In this document: one piece after another, positions 27,754 through 37,544 of the stretch | How the letters are laid out: the number at the start of each line of letters is the position of its first letter | Position numbering within the stretch: position 1 is the first letter of the stretch | Assembly: GCF_000422965.1 (NCBI RefSeq) | Contig: NZ_AUHB01000004.1 | Span: 310,001-374,000, forward strand | DNA length: 64,000 nt | Reading direction: 5' to 3' | Source of the DNA: Pleomorphomonas oryzae DSM 16300 | Lineage (GTDB): Bacteria > Pseudomonadota > Alphaproteobacteria > Rhizobiales > Pleomorphomonadaceae | Translations under genes and position numbers: made by a program | Notes under the pieces: generated by a model | What the model was told of the DNA's origin: nothing | The model's database searches: none | The model's input: the letters and a program-made list of their open reading frames with translations, nothing else

Positions 27754-29841
27754 ATGCCGTCCACCCTCAGCCTTTCCGCCGGTCCGCTTTCGCTCGTTCT
27801 CGGCCTTCCCGACCGCGGCATGCCGGAAATCCTTGCTTTCGGTCGTGGCGCGGCGGCCCCGGCCTTCTGGCCGGACGTACCACGCTCGAGCCGTATCAAC
27901 GGTATGGACGTCGACGTCCCGTCAGCCGTGTTACTACCGGTGACCGGTCTTGGCGCCTTCGGCTGGCCGGCCATTTCCGGCCACCGCGATGGCCGCGATT
28001 TCCTTCTCGATTTCTCCGGTTGGGCCGTCCGTCGTGACGGCAAGATCACGGTGCTCACGGCAAGCGACGCCGTTGCCGGCATCGACATCGAGATTTCGAT
28101 CCTGACAAGCGAAGCCGGTGTGTTCGGCCTCTCGACCCGCCTGAGTTCCGTGAAGGACGGGGTCTACACCCTTGATCGTTGCATGGCCGGCAGCTTCCTA
28201 CTGCCGGCGGGTGACGCCACTGCCACCCGCTTCACCGGTATGTGGGGACGGGAATTCCAGATTCGCCGCCATCCCTTCGCCCCCGGAATCACCTTGCAGG
28301 AAAGCCGGCGTGGCCGCACCAGTCATGATCGCCAACCCTACCTCGGCGTCGCCGTCGGCGCGGCCCGCTTCGCCTTCCACCTCGGCTGGAGTGGCAACCA
28401 TCTCGTCGCCGTCGACACGCTCGACGACGGCCGCCGCCTCGTCCATCTCGGTGCGCTGTTCGAACCGGGGGAAATCCGCCTGTCCCGCAGCGACAGCTAT
28501 CAGAGTCCCGTCGTCTATGCCGCCGAGGACGCGGCGGCGCTGCAAGCCTTCGTGCGTTCGGAAGTTCTCTCCTGGCCTGACGGAAAAATGCCCCCACGTC
28601 CGGTGACGCTGAACACATGGGAAGGCAATTACTTCGACCACCGCCTCGACTCCCTCAAGGCGCAGGCCGATGCCGCCGCCGCCCTGGGCATCGAGCGCTT
28701 CGTTCTCGACGACGGCTGGTTCGGCCGCCGCGACGATGACACCACCTCGCTCGGTGACTGGATCGTCGATCGTCGCAAGTATCCGGACGGCCTGAAGCCG
28801 CTGGTCGACCACGTCACTTCGCTCGGCATGCAATTCGGCATCTGGTTCGAGCCGGAAATGGTCAATGAGGAGTCCGATCTCTATCGCGCCCATCCAGATT
28901 GGGCTCTCAAGGTGGAGGGACGCCCGTTCCTGCGATCGCGCCATCAACAGGTGCTCGACCTGACGCGATCCGAAGTTGCCGACTATCTGTTCGACAAGAT
29001 AGCGGCCGTGCTGTCCACGCTCGCCATCTCCTACATCAAGTGGGACATGAATCGCGATCTGACGCATGTCGGTGGCGCCGACGGCCGGGCGGTAACCACC
29101 GCTCAAACCCGCGCCACACATGCGCTGATGGCCCGCGTCCGCGCGGCCTTCCCGCATGTCGAAATCGAGAGCTGTGCGTCGGGCGGCGGCCGCACCGACT
29201 ACGGCGCGCTTGCCAACACCCAGCGTGTCTGGACATCGGACTGCACCGACGCGCTCGACAGGCTGGAGATCCAGCGCGGCGCCAGCCTGTTCCTGCCGCC
29301 GGAAATCATGGGCGCCCACGTCTCGGCCAACCCCAGCCACCAGAGCGGCCGGACGCTGTCTCTGACCTTCCGGGCGCTGGTGGCGATGGCCTACCACCTC
29401 GGCGTCGAACTTAACCCGCTCGACATGACCGCAGCAGAGCGTACGGAGCTCGCCGGCTACATCGCCCTTCACAAGCGCCTGAGGCCGCTGCTGTATGCAC
29501 CGGGCGCCAACTTCAATCTGGACCCGCGTGACGGCCGCTATGTCTGGGGGGCGATGACCTCCGACCACGCCGCCGTCTTCGTGGCGCAGGGGCCGACGAT
29601 GATCGCCGAGCAGCCGGAGCCGCTGGTCCTGCGTTTGCCGGGCGCACCGGAGCAAATGTGGCGCATCGCTGCCGCCCACGGTGACTGCCCCACCGGCTTC
29701 ATCCGGATGAGCGATGGCCAGATGAAACTCTTGTCCGGCGAGCTGACCTTCAGCGCCGCGTCACTGGCAAGCGCCGGCCTGCCGTTGCCGATGCAAAGAC
29801 CGGAGACCGCCCTTCTGCTGGAACTGCGGCCCGCCCCGTAA
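27754..29841 (+). CDS. GH36 alpha-galactosidase
   Basis: A 695-residue GH36 hydrolase that removes terminal alpha-galactose. It has an N-terminal beta-sandwich (~1-290), a TIM barrel beginning at NTWEGNYFDH and a C-terminal beta domain. The predicted nucleophile is Asp431 in KWDMNR and the acid/base is Asp496 in WTSDCTDALDR; ERFVLDDGWFG and CASGGGRTDYG are also family segments. There is no signal peptide, so it should act on imported oligosaccharides. The AGE-family gene follows 110 bases later on the same strand, and sugar uptake and kinase genes lie beyond it. Confidence 0.92.
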   Translation: MPSTLSLSAGPLSLVLGLPDRGMPEILAFGRGAAAPAFWPDVPRSSRINGMDVDVPSAVLLPVTGLGAFGWPAISGHRDGRDFLLDFSGWAVRRDGKITVLTASDAVAGIDIEISILTSEAGVFGLSTRLSSVKDGVYTLDRCMAGSFLLPAGDATATRFTGMWGREFQIRRHPFAPGITLQESRRGRTSHDRQPYLGVAVGAARFAFHLGWSGNHLVAVDTLDDGRRLVHLGALFEPGEIRLSRSDSYQSPVVYAAEDAAALQAFVRSEVLSWPDGKMPPRPVTLNTWEGNYFDHRLDSLKAQADAAAALGIERFVLDDGWFGRRDDDTTSLGDWIVDRRKYPDGLKPLVDHVTSLGMQFGIWFEPEMVNEESDLYRAHPDWALKVEGRPFLRSRHQQVLDLTRSEVADYLFDKIAAVLSTLAISYIKWDMNRDLTHVGGADGRAVTTAQTRATHALMARVRAAFPHVEIESCASGGGRTDYGALANTQRVWTSDCTDALDRLEIQRGASLFLPPEIMGAHVSANPSHQSGRTLSLTFRALVAMAYHLGVELNPLDMTAAERTELAGYIALHKRLRPLLYAPGANFNLDPRDGRYVWGAMTSDHAAVFVAQGPTMIAEQPEPLVLRLPGAPEQMWRIAAAHGDCPTGFIRMSDGQMKLLSGELTFSAASLASAGLPLPMQRPETALLLELRPAP

Positions 29842-29951
29842 TCAACCATTCCAAACGAAAGGCGGGGCTCTGTGATCTCCTGAAGTTGTCCCGACGGCGG
29901 GCGGTGCTAAAAAAGAAGCAGCCGACGCATCGACGTTCGGGAGGAGAGGAC

Positions 29952-31217
29952 ATGCTCAAGGACTTGAAATCCGCTGCGCGCAGCCGTTGGGTTGAGCGTG
30001 CGCCCCACCGTTTGTGGCTGCTCGGCCGCGCCGACGCCCTGTTTTCCTTTTTCGAAGCCGGTTGCCGCAATCCCCTAGGCGGCTATTTCGAACTCGACGA
30101 AGCCGGGAAGCCGATGGCGCCGGGTGCCGACGGCGGCCTGCAGCCATCGCGCAATCTGCACATCACCACCCGCATGGTGCACGCCTTCGGCATCGCCTCG
30201 CTGATGGGCCGGCCGGGTGCCGATGCCGTCATCGATCAGGGCATGGATTTCCTCTGGAACGATCACCGCGACGCGGCGAATGGCGGCTATCACTGGGGTG
30301 TCGGCTACGGCACGCTGACCGATCCCACCAAGCAGGCCTATGGCCACGCTCACGTGCTCCTCGCCGGCGCGACGGCGAAGGCGGCCGGTCATCCCGATGC
30401 CGACCGACTGATCGCCGACGTCACCGAGATCCTGGTCTCCCGCTTCTGGGAGCACGATCCTGGTGCCGTCGCCGAAGAGTTCACCGCCGACTGGCAGCCG
30501 ATCGGCGACTATCGCGGCCAGAATTCCAACATGCATCTCACCGAGTCGCTGATGGCGGCTTTCGAGGTGACTCACGACACGGAATACCTCAGAAAAGCCG
30601 AGAGCATCGCCGAGTTGATCATCGACCGCTTCGCTTCGCGCAACAGCTGGCGGCTACCCGAGCATTTCGATGGCAAGTGGAACGTGACGCTCGACTATGT
30701 CGGCAACCCGATGTTCAAGCCCTACGGCTCGACGCCCGGCCACTGGCTGGAATGGGCACGCCTGCTGCTTCAATTGTGGGAACTCGGCGGTCGCAAGCTC
30801 GGCTGGCTGCCGGAGGCGGCGCAGAACCTGTTTCGCCTCGCCGTCAGCGAAGGCTGGGACAGCGAGCGTGGCGGCTTCTATTACACCGTCGGTTGGGACG
30901 GCAAACCCTCGGTGCCCGACCGCTTCTGGTGGCCCTGCTGCGAAGGCATCGGCGCGGCTCATTTCCTGGCGTCGATCACCGGTGATCCGTTCTACGAGGC
31001 GTGGTATCGCCGCATTTGGGACTTCACCACGGACCACCTGATCGACCGGACGACCGGCGCCTTCATCCCGCAGCTCGACGCCGAAAACCGGCCGGCGACC
31101 AATCCCTTCTACGGCCGACCCGATATCTATCACTCGGTGCAAGCTTGCCTGATCCCTTTGCTGCCGACCTCCGGCAGTCTGGTTCATGGGCTGATGGCCG
31201 AGGGCATTCGGCTCTGA
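29952..31217 (+). CDS. AGE-family sugar isomerase, YihS-like
   Basis: A 421-residue alpha6/alpha6-barrel protein of the N-acylglucosamine 2-epimerase family. Segments KQAYGHAHVLLAGA, DYRGQNSNMHLTE, LPEHFDGKWN and GSTPGHWLEWARLL resemble E. coli YihS, whose class includes sulfoquinovose isomerase and mannose isomerase; the catalytic His are expected in NMH and TPGHW. The substrate is uncertain between mannose-type and other aldoses. The ATG has a strong GGAGGAGAGG ribosome site. It follows the alpha-galactosidase and converges on the ABC transporter. Confidence 0.87.
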   Translation: MLKDLKSAARSRWVERAPHRLWLLGRADALFSFFEAGCRNPLGGYFELDEAGKPMAPGADGGLQPSRNLHITTRMVHAFGIASLMGRPGADAVIDQGMDFLWNDHRDAANGGYHWGVGYGTLTDPTKQAYGHAHVLLAGATAKAAGHPDADRLIADVTEILVSRFWEHDPGAVAEEFTADWQPIGDYRGQNSNMHLTESLMAAFEVTHDTEYLRKAESIAELIIDRFASRNSWRLPEHFDGKWNVTLDYVGNPMFKPYGSTPGHWLEWARLLLQLWELGGRKLGWLPEAAQNLFRLAVSEGWDSERGGFYYTVGWDGKPSVPDRFWWPCCEGIGAAHFLASITGDPFYEAWYRRIWDFTTDHLIDRTTGAFIPQLDAENRPATNPFYGRPDIYHSVQACLIPLLPTSGSLVHGLMAEGIRL

Positions 31218-31241
31218 AGGACGGCAATCCGTCGTCTATCG

Positions 31242-31269
31242 AACGCCGTCGGCCTTGGCCGGCGGCGTT
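31242..31269. terminator. Hairpin between convergent AGE and permease genes
   Basis: Stem aacgccg / cggcgtt with an inner ggcc / ggcc pairing. It lies between two converging stops and could serve both directions, although no long U-run follows. Confidence 0.45.
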
Positions 31270-31275
31270 GCCACT

Positions 31276-32226
31276 TCAACCCCTCGCCTTGCCGATTGAC
31301 GAGGTGGCAACGGCGAGCACGATGATCGAGCCGATCAGCACCTCGCGCACATAACTGTCGATGCTCATCTGGGTGAGGCCGTTGCCGAGTACGCCGAGGA
31401 TCAGCACGCCAATGAGCGTGGCGAGAACATGTGGCTCGCCCTCCTCGCTCATGGTCATGCCGAGGAAGACGGCGGCGATGGCATCAAGCATCAGACCCGA
31501 GCCTTGCGTCGGGTTGGCCGACGCCACCCGGCTCGCATACATCAGGCCAGCCGCCGCCGCGCCGAGACCGCTGAGGCCGAAGGCGAGGAAGCGCAACCGC
31601 CTGACGCGGATGCCGGCAAGGCGCGCCGCTTCCTTGTTACCGCCGATGGCGTAGAGCCGGCGGCCAAAGGTCGTTTGCTCCAGCACGAACCAAACAACCA
31701 GTAGCACCAGCGCAGCGACGATCGTCAGGCTCGGCACGCTTACCGTATCCGAGAACGGAATGCCCGACCGGGCAAAGCCCGAGAAGGCCACGGGAATATC
31801 GCGCCCGAAGATGGTCTTGCCGCCGGAAACCAGGAAGGCGAGCCCGCTGTAGACCGTCAGCGTGCCGAGCGTCGCCACGAAGGGCAGGATACCGACATAG
31901 GCGACCAGCAAGCCATTGAGGAGCCCACCGGCCAGACCGATGACCAGCGCCAGCGCCACACCGGCTCCCACGCCATAGCCGTCGTGGAAGGCGAGCGCCG
32001 CCACAATGCCGGCCAGCGAGGCCATCGAGCCTACGGACAGATCGAAATCGCCCATCACCATGACGATGGTCATCGTGAAGGCGACCACCGCCAGCATCGA
32101 TACCTGCTGGCTGATGTTCAGCCAGTTCTTCGCCGTCATGAACGTGTCGGGGATTTCGATCCAGAAGAAGACGACCACAAGGACGAAGCCGATCAGCGTG
32201 CCATAGGTCTTGAGCGCGGAAGCCAC
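31276..32226 (-). CDS. Ribose-type sugar ABC transporter permease
   Basis: A 316-residue RbsC-like inner-membrane permease with about eight to ten hydrophobic helices, the signature MGDFDLSVGSMASLAG and the cytosolic coupling region AIGGNKEAARLAGIRV. The GTG start was chosen because GAAGGAA lies six bases upstream; the longer frame has none. It starts 11 bases after the ATPase stop. With the ATPase and the binding protein it forms a complete importer for a monosaccharide or polyol; specificity is not readable from sequence. Confidence 0.9.
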   Translation of the reverse strand: MASALKTYGTLIGFVLVVVFFWIEIPDTFMTAKNWLNISQQVSMLAVVAFTMTIVMVMGDFDLSVGSMASLAGIVAALAFHDGYGVGAGVALALVIGLAGGLLNGLLVAYVGILPFVATLGTLTVYSGLAFLVSGGKTIFGRDIPVAFSGFARSGIPFSDTVSVPSLTIVAALVLLVVWFVLEQTTFGRRLYAIGGNKEAARLAGIRVRRLRFLAFGLSGLGAAAAGLMYASRVASANPTQGSGLMLDAIAAVFLGMTMSEEGEPHVLATLIGVLILGVLGNGLTQMSIDSYVREVLIGSIIVLAVATSSIGKARG

Positions 32227-32237
32227 AGGAATTTCCT

Positions 32238-33767
32238 TCAGGCAGAGGGCACGGTCGGCGTGCCGAAGCACAGGGCGGCGAGCGCGGCCTGGTCGAGGCC
32301 CTCGGTGGAAACGGTGGTCGTCACCTTGCCGTCCCGGAAGACGATGACGCGGTCGGCCATATAGACGAGTTCCGGCAGATCGGAGGAGGCCAGCACCACC
32401 GCTTTGCCCTCGGCCGTCAGCTGGCGCAGCAGGGCATGAATGTCATAGCGGGCACCGACGTCGACACCGCGTGTCGGCTCGTCGAGCAGCAGCACCTCCG
32501 GCTTGCCGGCAATGACCCGGGCGAACACCACCTTCTGCTGATTGCCGCCGGAGAGCTCTCGCACCTTCTGCTTCGGCCCTTTCGATTTCAGCTTTACCTG
32601 CCGGCCCAGCTCCACCGCCTGTTCGGCCTCGGCCGCGCGATCGAGAACCAGGCCGAAGCGAACGAGATCGTCGAGATGCGGCAGCGACACGTTGCCGGCA
32701 ATCGATGCCGACGATACCAGCCCCTCCTGGCGCCGCTCGCGCGGCAGAAAGGCAAGACCCTTGGCCCAGGCAGATACCGGCTCGTCGATCTTCACCGGCC
32801 GTCCGGCAAGGCTGATGGCACCGTCATGACCGCCATCGGCCCCAACAATCGCCCGGATGACCTCGCTCTGGCCGGCCCCCTCAAGACCGGCCAGGCCGAG
32901 GATCTCGCCCTTGCGAATCTCGAAGGAGACATCCTGTAGATAAGCTGTGGACAAGTGCGCAACGCTGAGTGCCACCTCGTCCGACACCGGGCTGAGGCGG
33001 GGCGGATATCCCTCGGCAAATCGGCGGCCGATCATCAGCTCGATCACCTCAAGCTTCTGAAGGCCGGCAATGTCGCGCGTCACCACCGTCAAACCGTCGC
33101 GCAGCACGGTGAGACGATCGGCCAGCTCCATCACCTCATCGAGGCGGTGCGAAACGTAGATGATGCCGGCACCTGCGGCGCGAAGCCGACGGATCACCGC
33201 GAACAAGCGTTGCGATTCCTCAGCCGACAGTGCCGCCGTCGGCTCGTCCATCACGTAAAGGCGGGCCGGTACGCCACCCTCGACGCTGGCATCCTGAAAC
33301 GCGGTGGCGATCTTGACCAGCATCTGGTCGCCGACAGACAGGCGAGCCATTTTGCGGGCCGGGTGGATATGATCGACACCGAGACCGGCCAGCACGGCCG
33401 CCGCCGCGCGGTTGAGACCGTCCCAGTCGATCATTACCCCCCAGCGGCGCGGGTAGTCGCGGCCGAGAAAGATGTTCTCGGCCACCGACAGGTGTGGCAC
33501 CACCGAGAGTTCCTGATGGATGAAGCGCAGCCCAAGGCGGAGGGCATCGGCCGGAGATGTGATGGTAACGGGCGCGTCGTCGATCTCGATCACGCCGGCG
33601 TCCGGCTTGACCACGCCGGCCAGAACCTTGATCAGCGTCGACTTGCCGGCGCCATTCTCACCCATCAGGGCATGGACCTCCCCGGCCCGCACCTCCAGCG
33701 ATGCGCCACCGAGCGCCCGGGCGCCGGCGAAGCTCTTGTCGAGATCGCGGATCGAAAGCAGCGTCAT
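32238..33767 (-). CDS. Ribose-type sugar ABC transporter ATP-binding protein
   Basis: A 509-residue RbsA/MglA-like protein with two fused nucleotide-binding domains. The N-terminal one has Walker A GENGAGKST and Walker B YVMDEPTAAL; the C-terminal one has a changed Walker A (GLEGAGQSE, usual in this family) and the signature RELSGGNQQKV with LLLDEPTRGVD. It works in the cytoplasm with the adjacent permease. A hairpin and 57 bases separate it from the binding-protein gene upstream. Confidence 0.94.
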   Translation of the reverse strand: MTLLSIRDLDKSFAGARALGGASLEVRAGEVHALMGENGAGKSTLIKVLAGVVKPDAGVIEIDDAPVTITSPADALRLGLRFIHQELSVVPHLSVAENIFLGRDYPRRWGVMIDWDGLNRAAAAVLAGLGVDHIHPARKMARLSVGDQMLVKIATAFQDASVEGGVPARLYVMDEPTAALSAEESQRLFAVIRRLRAAGAGIIYVSHRLDEVMELADRLTVLRDGLTVVTRDIAGLQKLEVIELMIGRRFAEGYPPRLSPVSDEVALSVAHLSTAYLQDVSFEIRKGEILGLAGLEGAGQSEVIRAIVGADGGHDGAISLAGRPVKIDEPVSAWAKGLAFLPRERRQEGLVSSASIAGNVSLPHLDDLVRFGLVLDRAAEAEQAVELGRQVKLKSKGPKQKVRELSGGNQQKVVFARVIAGKPEVLLLDEPTRGVDVGARYDIHALLRQLTAEGKAVVLASSDLPELVYMADRVIVFRDGKVTTTVSTEGLDQAALAALCFGTPTVPSA

Positions 33768-33788
33768 GAGAAAAATCCGGGTCGGGAG

Positions 33789-33805
33789 GGGCGGCCATGC
33801 CGCCC
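33789..33805 (-). other. Intercistronic hairpin after the sugar-binding protein gene
   Basis: Seven-base-pair perfect GC stem (gggcggc / gccgccc) with a 3-nt loop between the binding protein and the ATPase genes. Without a U-run it more likely protects the upstream message or attenuates read-through than stops it. Confidence 0.5.
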
Positions 33806-33824
33806 GTCCGTCATGAGAGAGCCG

Positions 33825-34757
33825 TCAATCCTTGACGTTGTCGGCAGTGATCAGCTTGGTCGGCACGTAGATGACCGACGATTTCGGCGGCTTGCCAGCC
33901 AGTGTCTGCGCCACCGCCTCGGCAGCGGCCTTGCCGATGCCATGGAAGTCCTGAGCCATTGATGCTTCGAAGTTGCCGCCGGCGGCGATCGCCTCGCGCG
34001 CCTGCGGGTTGGCGTCGATGCCGGTGATGACGATACCTTCGTTCTGACGGCCGGCCGCTTCGATGGCCTGCAACGCGCCGAGCGCCGGCTGGTCCCAGGC
34101 GGCCCAGACGGCCGAGATCGAACCCTTGTCGGGATGGGCGGCGAGGATCGCCTCCATCTTGGCGCGGCTGTCGGCGATACCGCCATCCGAAACATCAGGT
34201 GTCACCCGGTCGAGCACCTTGATGTCGGGGTTGTTGCCGAATACCGCGTTGGCAATCACGCCGCGCACCTGCACCGGTGGGAAGGCGTCGAACACGAACA
34301 TCACGACGTTGCCCTTGCCGCCGATCCGGTTGGCGACATAGGCGGCGGTATCGGCCGCCATGGCATAGCCGTTGGAGGTAACATTGGTAACGAGATAGGG
34401 GCTGGCGCCGGCATCCATGCCGACCACCGGGATACCGGCGTCCTTCACCGCGGCAAGCCCCGCTTCGACCTGCGCCGGGTCGACGTTGATCACCACCGCA
34501 TCGACTTTCTGCGTCGCGGCATCCTCGAGGCGAGAGATGACGGCGGCCACGTCGCCCTTGGTGTCGATGACATTGACATCCCAAGCCTTGTCCTTGGCGG
34601 CTGCCTGGAAGGCTTCGACGTAGAACTGGGTGCCCGGCTGGGCGAGATAAGGCGTGATCACGGCGATCTTGCCAGCGGCCGCGGCGGTGCCGGCGGCGAA
34701 CACGGCGGAAAGAAACAGCGCGGCGGCCGGAAGCCGCTTGCGGAGCGTAGCAGTCAT
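33825..34757 (-). CDS. Sugar ABC transporter substrate-binding protein
   Basis: A 310-residue periplasmic binding protein of the type 1 (RbsB/ribose) cluster B. A basic N-terminus and hydrophobic stretch ending GTAAAAG form the signal peptide; two Rossmann lobes follow, with ISRLEDAATQKVDAVVINV and VIANAVFGNNPDIKV. Binding-site residues do not reveal the sugar. The ATG at 34757 has GGGGAA nine bases upstream; an ATG five codons earlier is possible. It is the first gene of the importer operon and diverges from the FGGY kinase gene. Confidence 0.92.
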   Translation of the reverse strand: MTATLRKRLPAAALFLSAVFAAGTAAAAGKIAVITPYLAQPGTQFYVEAFQAAAKDKAWDVNVIDTKGDVAAVISRLEDAATQKVDAVVINVDPAQVEAGLAAVKDAGIPVVGMDAGASPYLVTNVTSNGYAMAADTAAYVANRIGGKGNVVMFVFDAFPPVQVRGVIANAVFGNNPDIKVLDRVTPDVSDGGIADSRAKMEAILAAHPDKGSISAVWAAWDQPALGALQAIEAAGRQNEGIVITGIDANPQAREAIAAGGNFEASMAQDFHGIGKAAAEAVAQTLAGKPPKSSVIYVPTKLITADNVKD

Positions 34758-35016
34758 AGGTGCGTTCCCCATTTTTCTCTTAGGCCGGTCGCAGGAGGCA
34801 CTCGTCCCCTTATCCCCGCCAGCCAACGAACAGTTAGCAGCCGGCGGGACGCCATTCAACACGAAGACGGCCACTCATTGTTCGTTTGGAGACATCTCGG
34901 CCAAGCCAAGCACCTCTTCTAGCAAACGTTTTTGCGCGAAAGAGACAAACTGCGGTGGACAGACACGGACCGGCGTGATGATCTCGCCAACGCCTCTCAG
35001 CCTTGCGGATCTCTCC
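34758..35016. promoter_or_regulatory. Divergent promoter region between importer and FGGY kinase genes
   Basis: About 259 bases between divergent starts must hold promoters for the sugar importer operon (minus) and the kinase (plus). I see no clear operator palindrome, and no regulator gene lies nearby. Confidence 0.4.
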
Positions 35017-36489
35017 ATGAAGACGCCTCTTCTCGTCGGCATCGACATCGGCACCACTTCGGTCAAAGCCACCCTGTTCGACGAAGGCGGCGCGGCGCTC
35101 CGGACCTTTTCCGATCCCTATCCCACGGCGCGGCCGCAAGCCGGCTTTGCAGAACAGAACCCGGATGATTGGACGAGCCGTGTCGCGACAGCGCTCGCCC
35201 AACTCTCCGACGGCCTGCAGCAGGGCGCGGTTACCGCCGTCGGACTGACCAGCCAAGTCAACACCCATGTTTTCATCGGGGAAGACGGCGAGCCCCTGCT
35301 ACGGGCGATCACCTGGCAGGATGGCCGCGCCGGCACCGAAGCGGCCGAGCTCGACGCCAAGGTTTCCACCCAGGAGCGCATCGCATGGTGGGGCGCGCCG
35401 CTGCCCATCGACGCCAGCCATCCGCTCGCCCGTGCCCTCTGGCTGAAGCGGCACCAGCCCGATCTCTGGGCGCAGACGCGCTGGCTGATGGCGCCCAAGG
35501 ACTATTGCATTTTGAAGCTCACCGGCGAAGTGACGGCAGACCCGATGACCGCCTTCGGTCTCATCGACCAATCGCTCGCCTACGTGCCTCATCTCCTTGA
35601 CCTCGTACCTGGTGTCGCCGAACGCCTGCCGCCGCTCCGGGGCTTCACGCAATCGGCCGGTCGCATCCGGTCAGGGCTGCCACTCGCCGGGACGCCGATG
35701 GTCACCGGCGCCATGGACGCCTGGGCCGGCCTCATCGGCACTGGCGCTCTGCGTGACGGTGACTGCATGTATCTCTCCGGCACGTCGGAGATCGTCGGCC
35801 TGGTATCGAGCACACGCCATCCCGCCGCCGGCGTCGTCGCCTTTCCGACCTGCGAGGGCATTACCATGCACGCCGGTCCGACACAGGCGGGCGGCGCTTC
35901 GCTCGCTTGGCTGTCGAACCTCACAGGACGCGCGCCCTCCGAGCTGTCCGCTCTCGTTGCTCAAAGCGATCCCCACCGCCCGACGCCTTTGTTCCTGCCG
36001 CATCTTCAAGGCGAGCGCGCGCCGATCTGGGACATTGCCGCCCGTGGCGCCTTTGTCGGTCTCGACGGATCGATGGGGCCAGCCGACCTGACACGCGCCG
36101 TTTTCGAGGGGGTGGCGTCGTCGGTACGCTGGCTGCTGGAAGCGCTGGAGGCTTCGGCCGGCCGGCCAGCGACGAGCTTTTCAATGGCCGGTGGCGGCGC
36201 CGCCTCCGATCCCTGGTGCCAGATCCGCGCCGACATGCTGGGCCGGCCGATCCGCCGGCTCAAGACACTGGATGCCGGCGTGCTCGGCGCGGCGATCCTC
36301 GCCGGCGTCGGCGCAGGGTGTTTTTCATCCATCCCCGAGGCGGCGGACCAGCTGATTGTCACCGACCGTCTCTTCGAGCCCGATCCGTCGCGTCGTGAGC
36401 GAGTGGATTTTCTCTATGACGAATACCGCGCACTCTACGCCGCGCTGAAGCCGTTCAACGCAGCACGCGCCGCCTTTTCCGTCTGGTAG
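35017..36489 (+). CDS. FGGY-family carbohydrate kinase
   Basis: A 490-residue sugar or polyol kinase of the FGGY (xylulokinase-like) family. The N-terminal lobe starts with the phosphate motif GIDIGTTSVKA, and the C-terminal lobe has the adenosine motif FSMAGGGAASDPW. The catalytic Asp is expected in GAMDAWAGLIG, and LHLQGERAPIWD-type residues are also present. Xylulose, ribulose, erythritol and others are possible substrates. The ATG gives the usual family length; a start at 34978 is possible, and neither has a strong ribosome site. It diverges from the sugar importer and converges on the PfkB kinase. Confidence 0.88.
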   Translation: MKTPLLVGIDIGTTSVKATLFDEGGAALRTFSDPYPTARPQAGFAEQNPDDWTSRVATALAQLSDGLQQGAVTAVGLTSQVNTHVFIGEDGEPLLRAITWQDGRAGTEAAELDAKVSTQERIAWWGAPLPIDASHPLARALWLKRHQPDLWAQTRWLMAPKDYCILKLTGEVTADPMTAFGLIDQSLAYVPHLLDLVPGVAERLPPLRGFTQSAGRIRSGLPLAGTPMVTGAMDAWAGLIGTGALRDGDCMYLSGTSEIVGLVSSTRHPAAGVVAFPTCEGITMHAGPTQAGGASLAWLSNLTGRAPSELSALVAQSDPHRPTPLFLPHLQGERAPIWDIAARGAFVGLDGSMGPADLTRAVFEGVASSVRWLLEALEASAGRPATSFSMAGGGAASDPWCQIRADMLGRPIRRLKTLDAGVLGAAILAGVGAGCFSSIPEAADQLIVTDRLFEPDPSRRERVDFLYDEYRALYAALKPFNAARAAFSVW

Positions 36490-36500
36490 CCAAAGAAAAT

Positions 36501-36522
36501 CCCGGCAGGGTGATCTGCCGGG
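36501..36522. terminator. Bidirectional terminator between FGGY and PfkB kinase genes
   Basis: Perfect 8-bp stem (cccggcag / ctgccggg) with a 6-nt loop between convergent stops. The minus strand continues ATTTTCTTT, giving a good U-run for the pfkB transcript. Confidence 0.8.
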
Positions 36523-36528
36523 GAAGTT

Positions 36529-37542
36529 TCAGGTCCGCCAACCCCATGTGTCTGCCAGCCGCAGTGTCTCCTGCCAGCCGACCACCGCGCCGGAGGTGGT
36601 GACCGAGCGCAGCGAGCAAGCCGCCGTAGCATGGGCGAGGGCCAGCGACTTCTCGAGCGGCCAACCCTCGTGAACGCCATAGATCATGCCGGCGGCGAAC
36701 GCATCGCCGGCCCCGTTGGCACCCACCACAAGATCGGACGGAATGGCGCAGGAGGTCTTCCTGGCCACCACGCCTTCGCGGGTGACCGCGATGGCGAGTT
36801 TCGGCCAGTGCACTACCACCAGCTCCATGGCGCCGCCTTCCAGCACCTTGCGGGCCGCCGCCTCGCAAAGACTGGCGTCGGTCACCCCGTGACAGACGGT
36901 CGGAAGACCCGCGAGCGCGCCGATCTCCGTATCATTGACCACCACATAATCGAGATGGCCGAGGCAGGGCATCACCGTGTCCGAGAGAACGCGCGCCTCG
37001 AGACTGGCCAGTTCGATATTGGTCTTGAGGCCGAGCGCCCGTGCCTTCTTCAGCACCGTTACCCAACCGTTGTCGCCATTTGCCCAGATGCCGTCGAGCT
37101 GCTTGTGGAAGCCCGGCAGACCCAGGTGCAGGATACGCCCCGTCGTTGCCTGGAGATCGAAGTGATCCGGCGTGAGCGCAGCCGCCACCGCCTTGGAGAA
37201 AATGTGGGTGCGGCGGTGCGTTGTCGCCGAGGCATAGGCATCGGTGAACTGCGTCGGCAGCGAGCCATCGACATGCATTTGCCGATGGTCGATACCCGCC
37301 TCCTCGGCAATGCTCCTCAAAAAGCGCCCGCCCTCGTCATCGCCGACGATGGCAATGGTCTCGACCGGCATGGCCGGATCGAGATGGCGGATGTCGACCG
37401 CAAGGTTGCAGCCCGAGCCACCGCCGGCCAACTCCTGGGAGAGGATTTCGGCAATGCCGTCCTCCTCCGGCCAGAAGCTGATCACGCGGTTGTTGTCGAC
37501 GCACCAGGTTCCCCCGGTGACGATGCCGCGGCGTGCCGGCAT
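36529..37542 (-). CDS. PfkB-family carbohydrate kinase
   Basis: A 337-residue ribokinase-like kinase. The N-terminal GGTWCVDNN and GGGSGCNLAVD segments and the C-terminal anion-hole motif GANGAGDAFAAG with catalytic Asp identify it; the usual DT before xGAGD is GA here, a modest deviation. It starts two bases after the stop of the barrel protein gene, so the two are one operon. A kinase followed by an aldolase-type enzyme recalls the tagatose and sulfofructose phosphate pathways, but the substrate is unknown. Confidence 0.88.
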   Translation of the reverse strand: MPARRGIVTGGTWCVDNNRVISFWPEEDGIAEILSQELAGGGSGCNLAVDIRHLDPAMPVETIAIVGDDEGGRFLRSIAEEAGIDHRQMHVDGSLPTQFTDAYASATTHRRTHIFSKAVAAALTPDHFDLQATTGRILHLGLPGFHKQLDGIWANGDNGWVTVLKKARALGLKTNIELASLEARVLSDTVMPCLGHLDYVVVNDTEIGALAGLPTVCHGVTDASLCEAAARKVLEGGAMELVVVHWPKLAIAVTREGVVARKTSCAIPSDLVVGANGAGDAFAAGMIYGVHEGWPLEKSLALAHATAACSLRSVTTSGAVVGWQETLRLADTWGWRT

Positions 37543-37544
37543 GA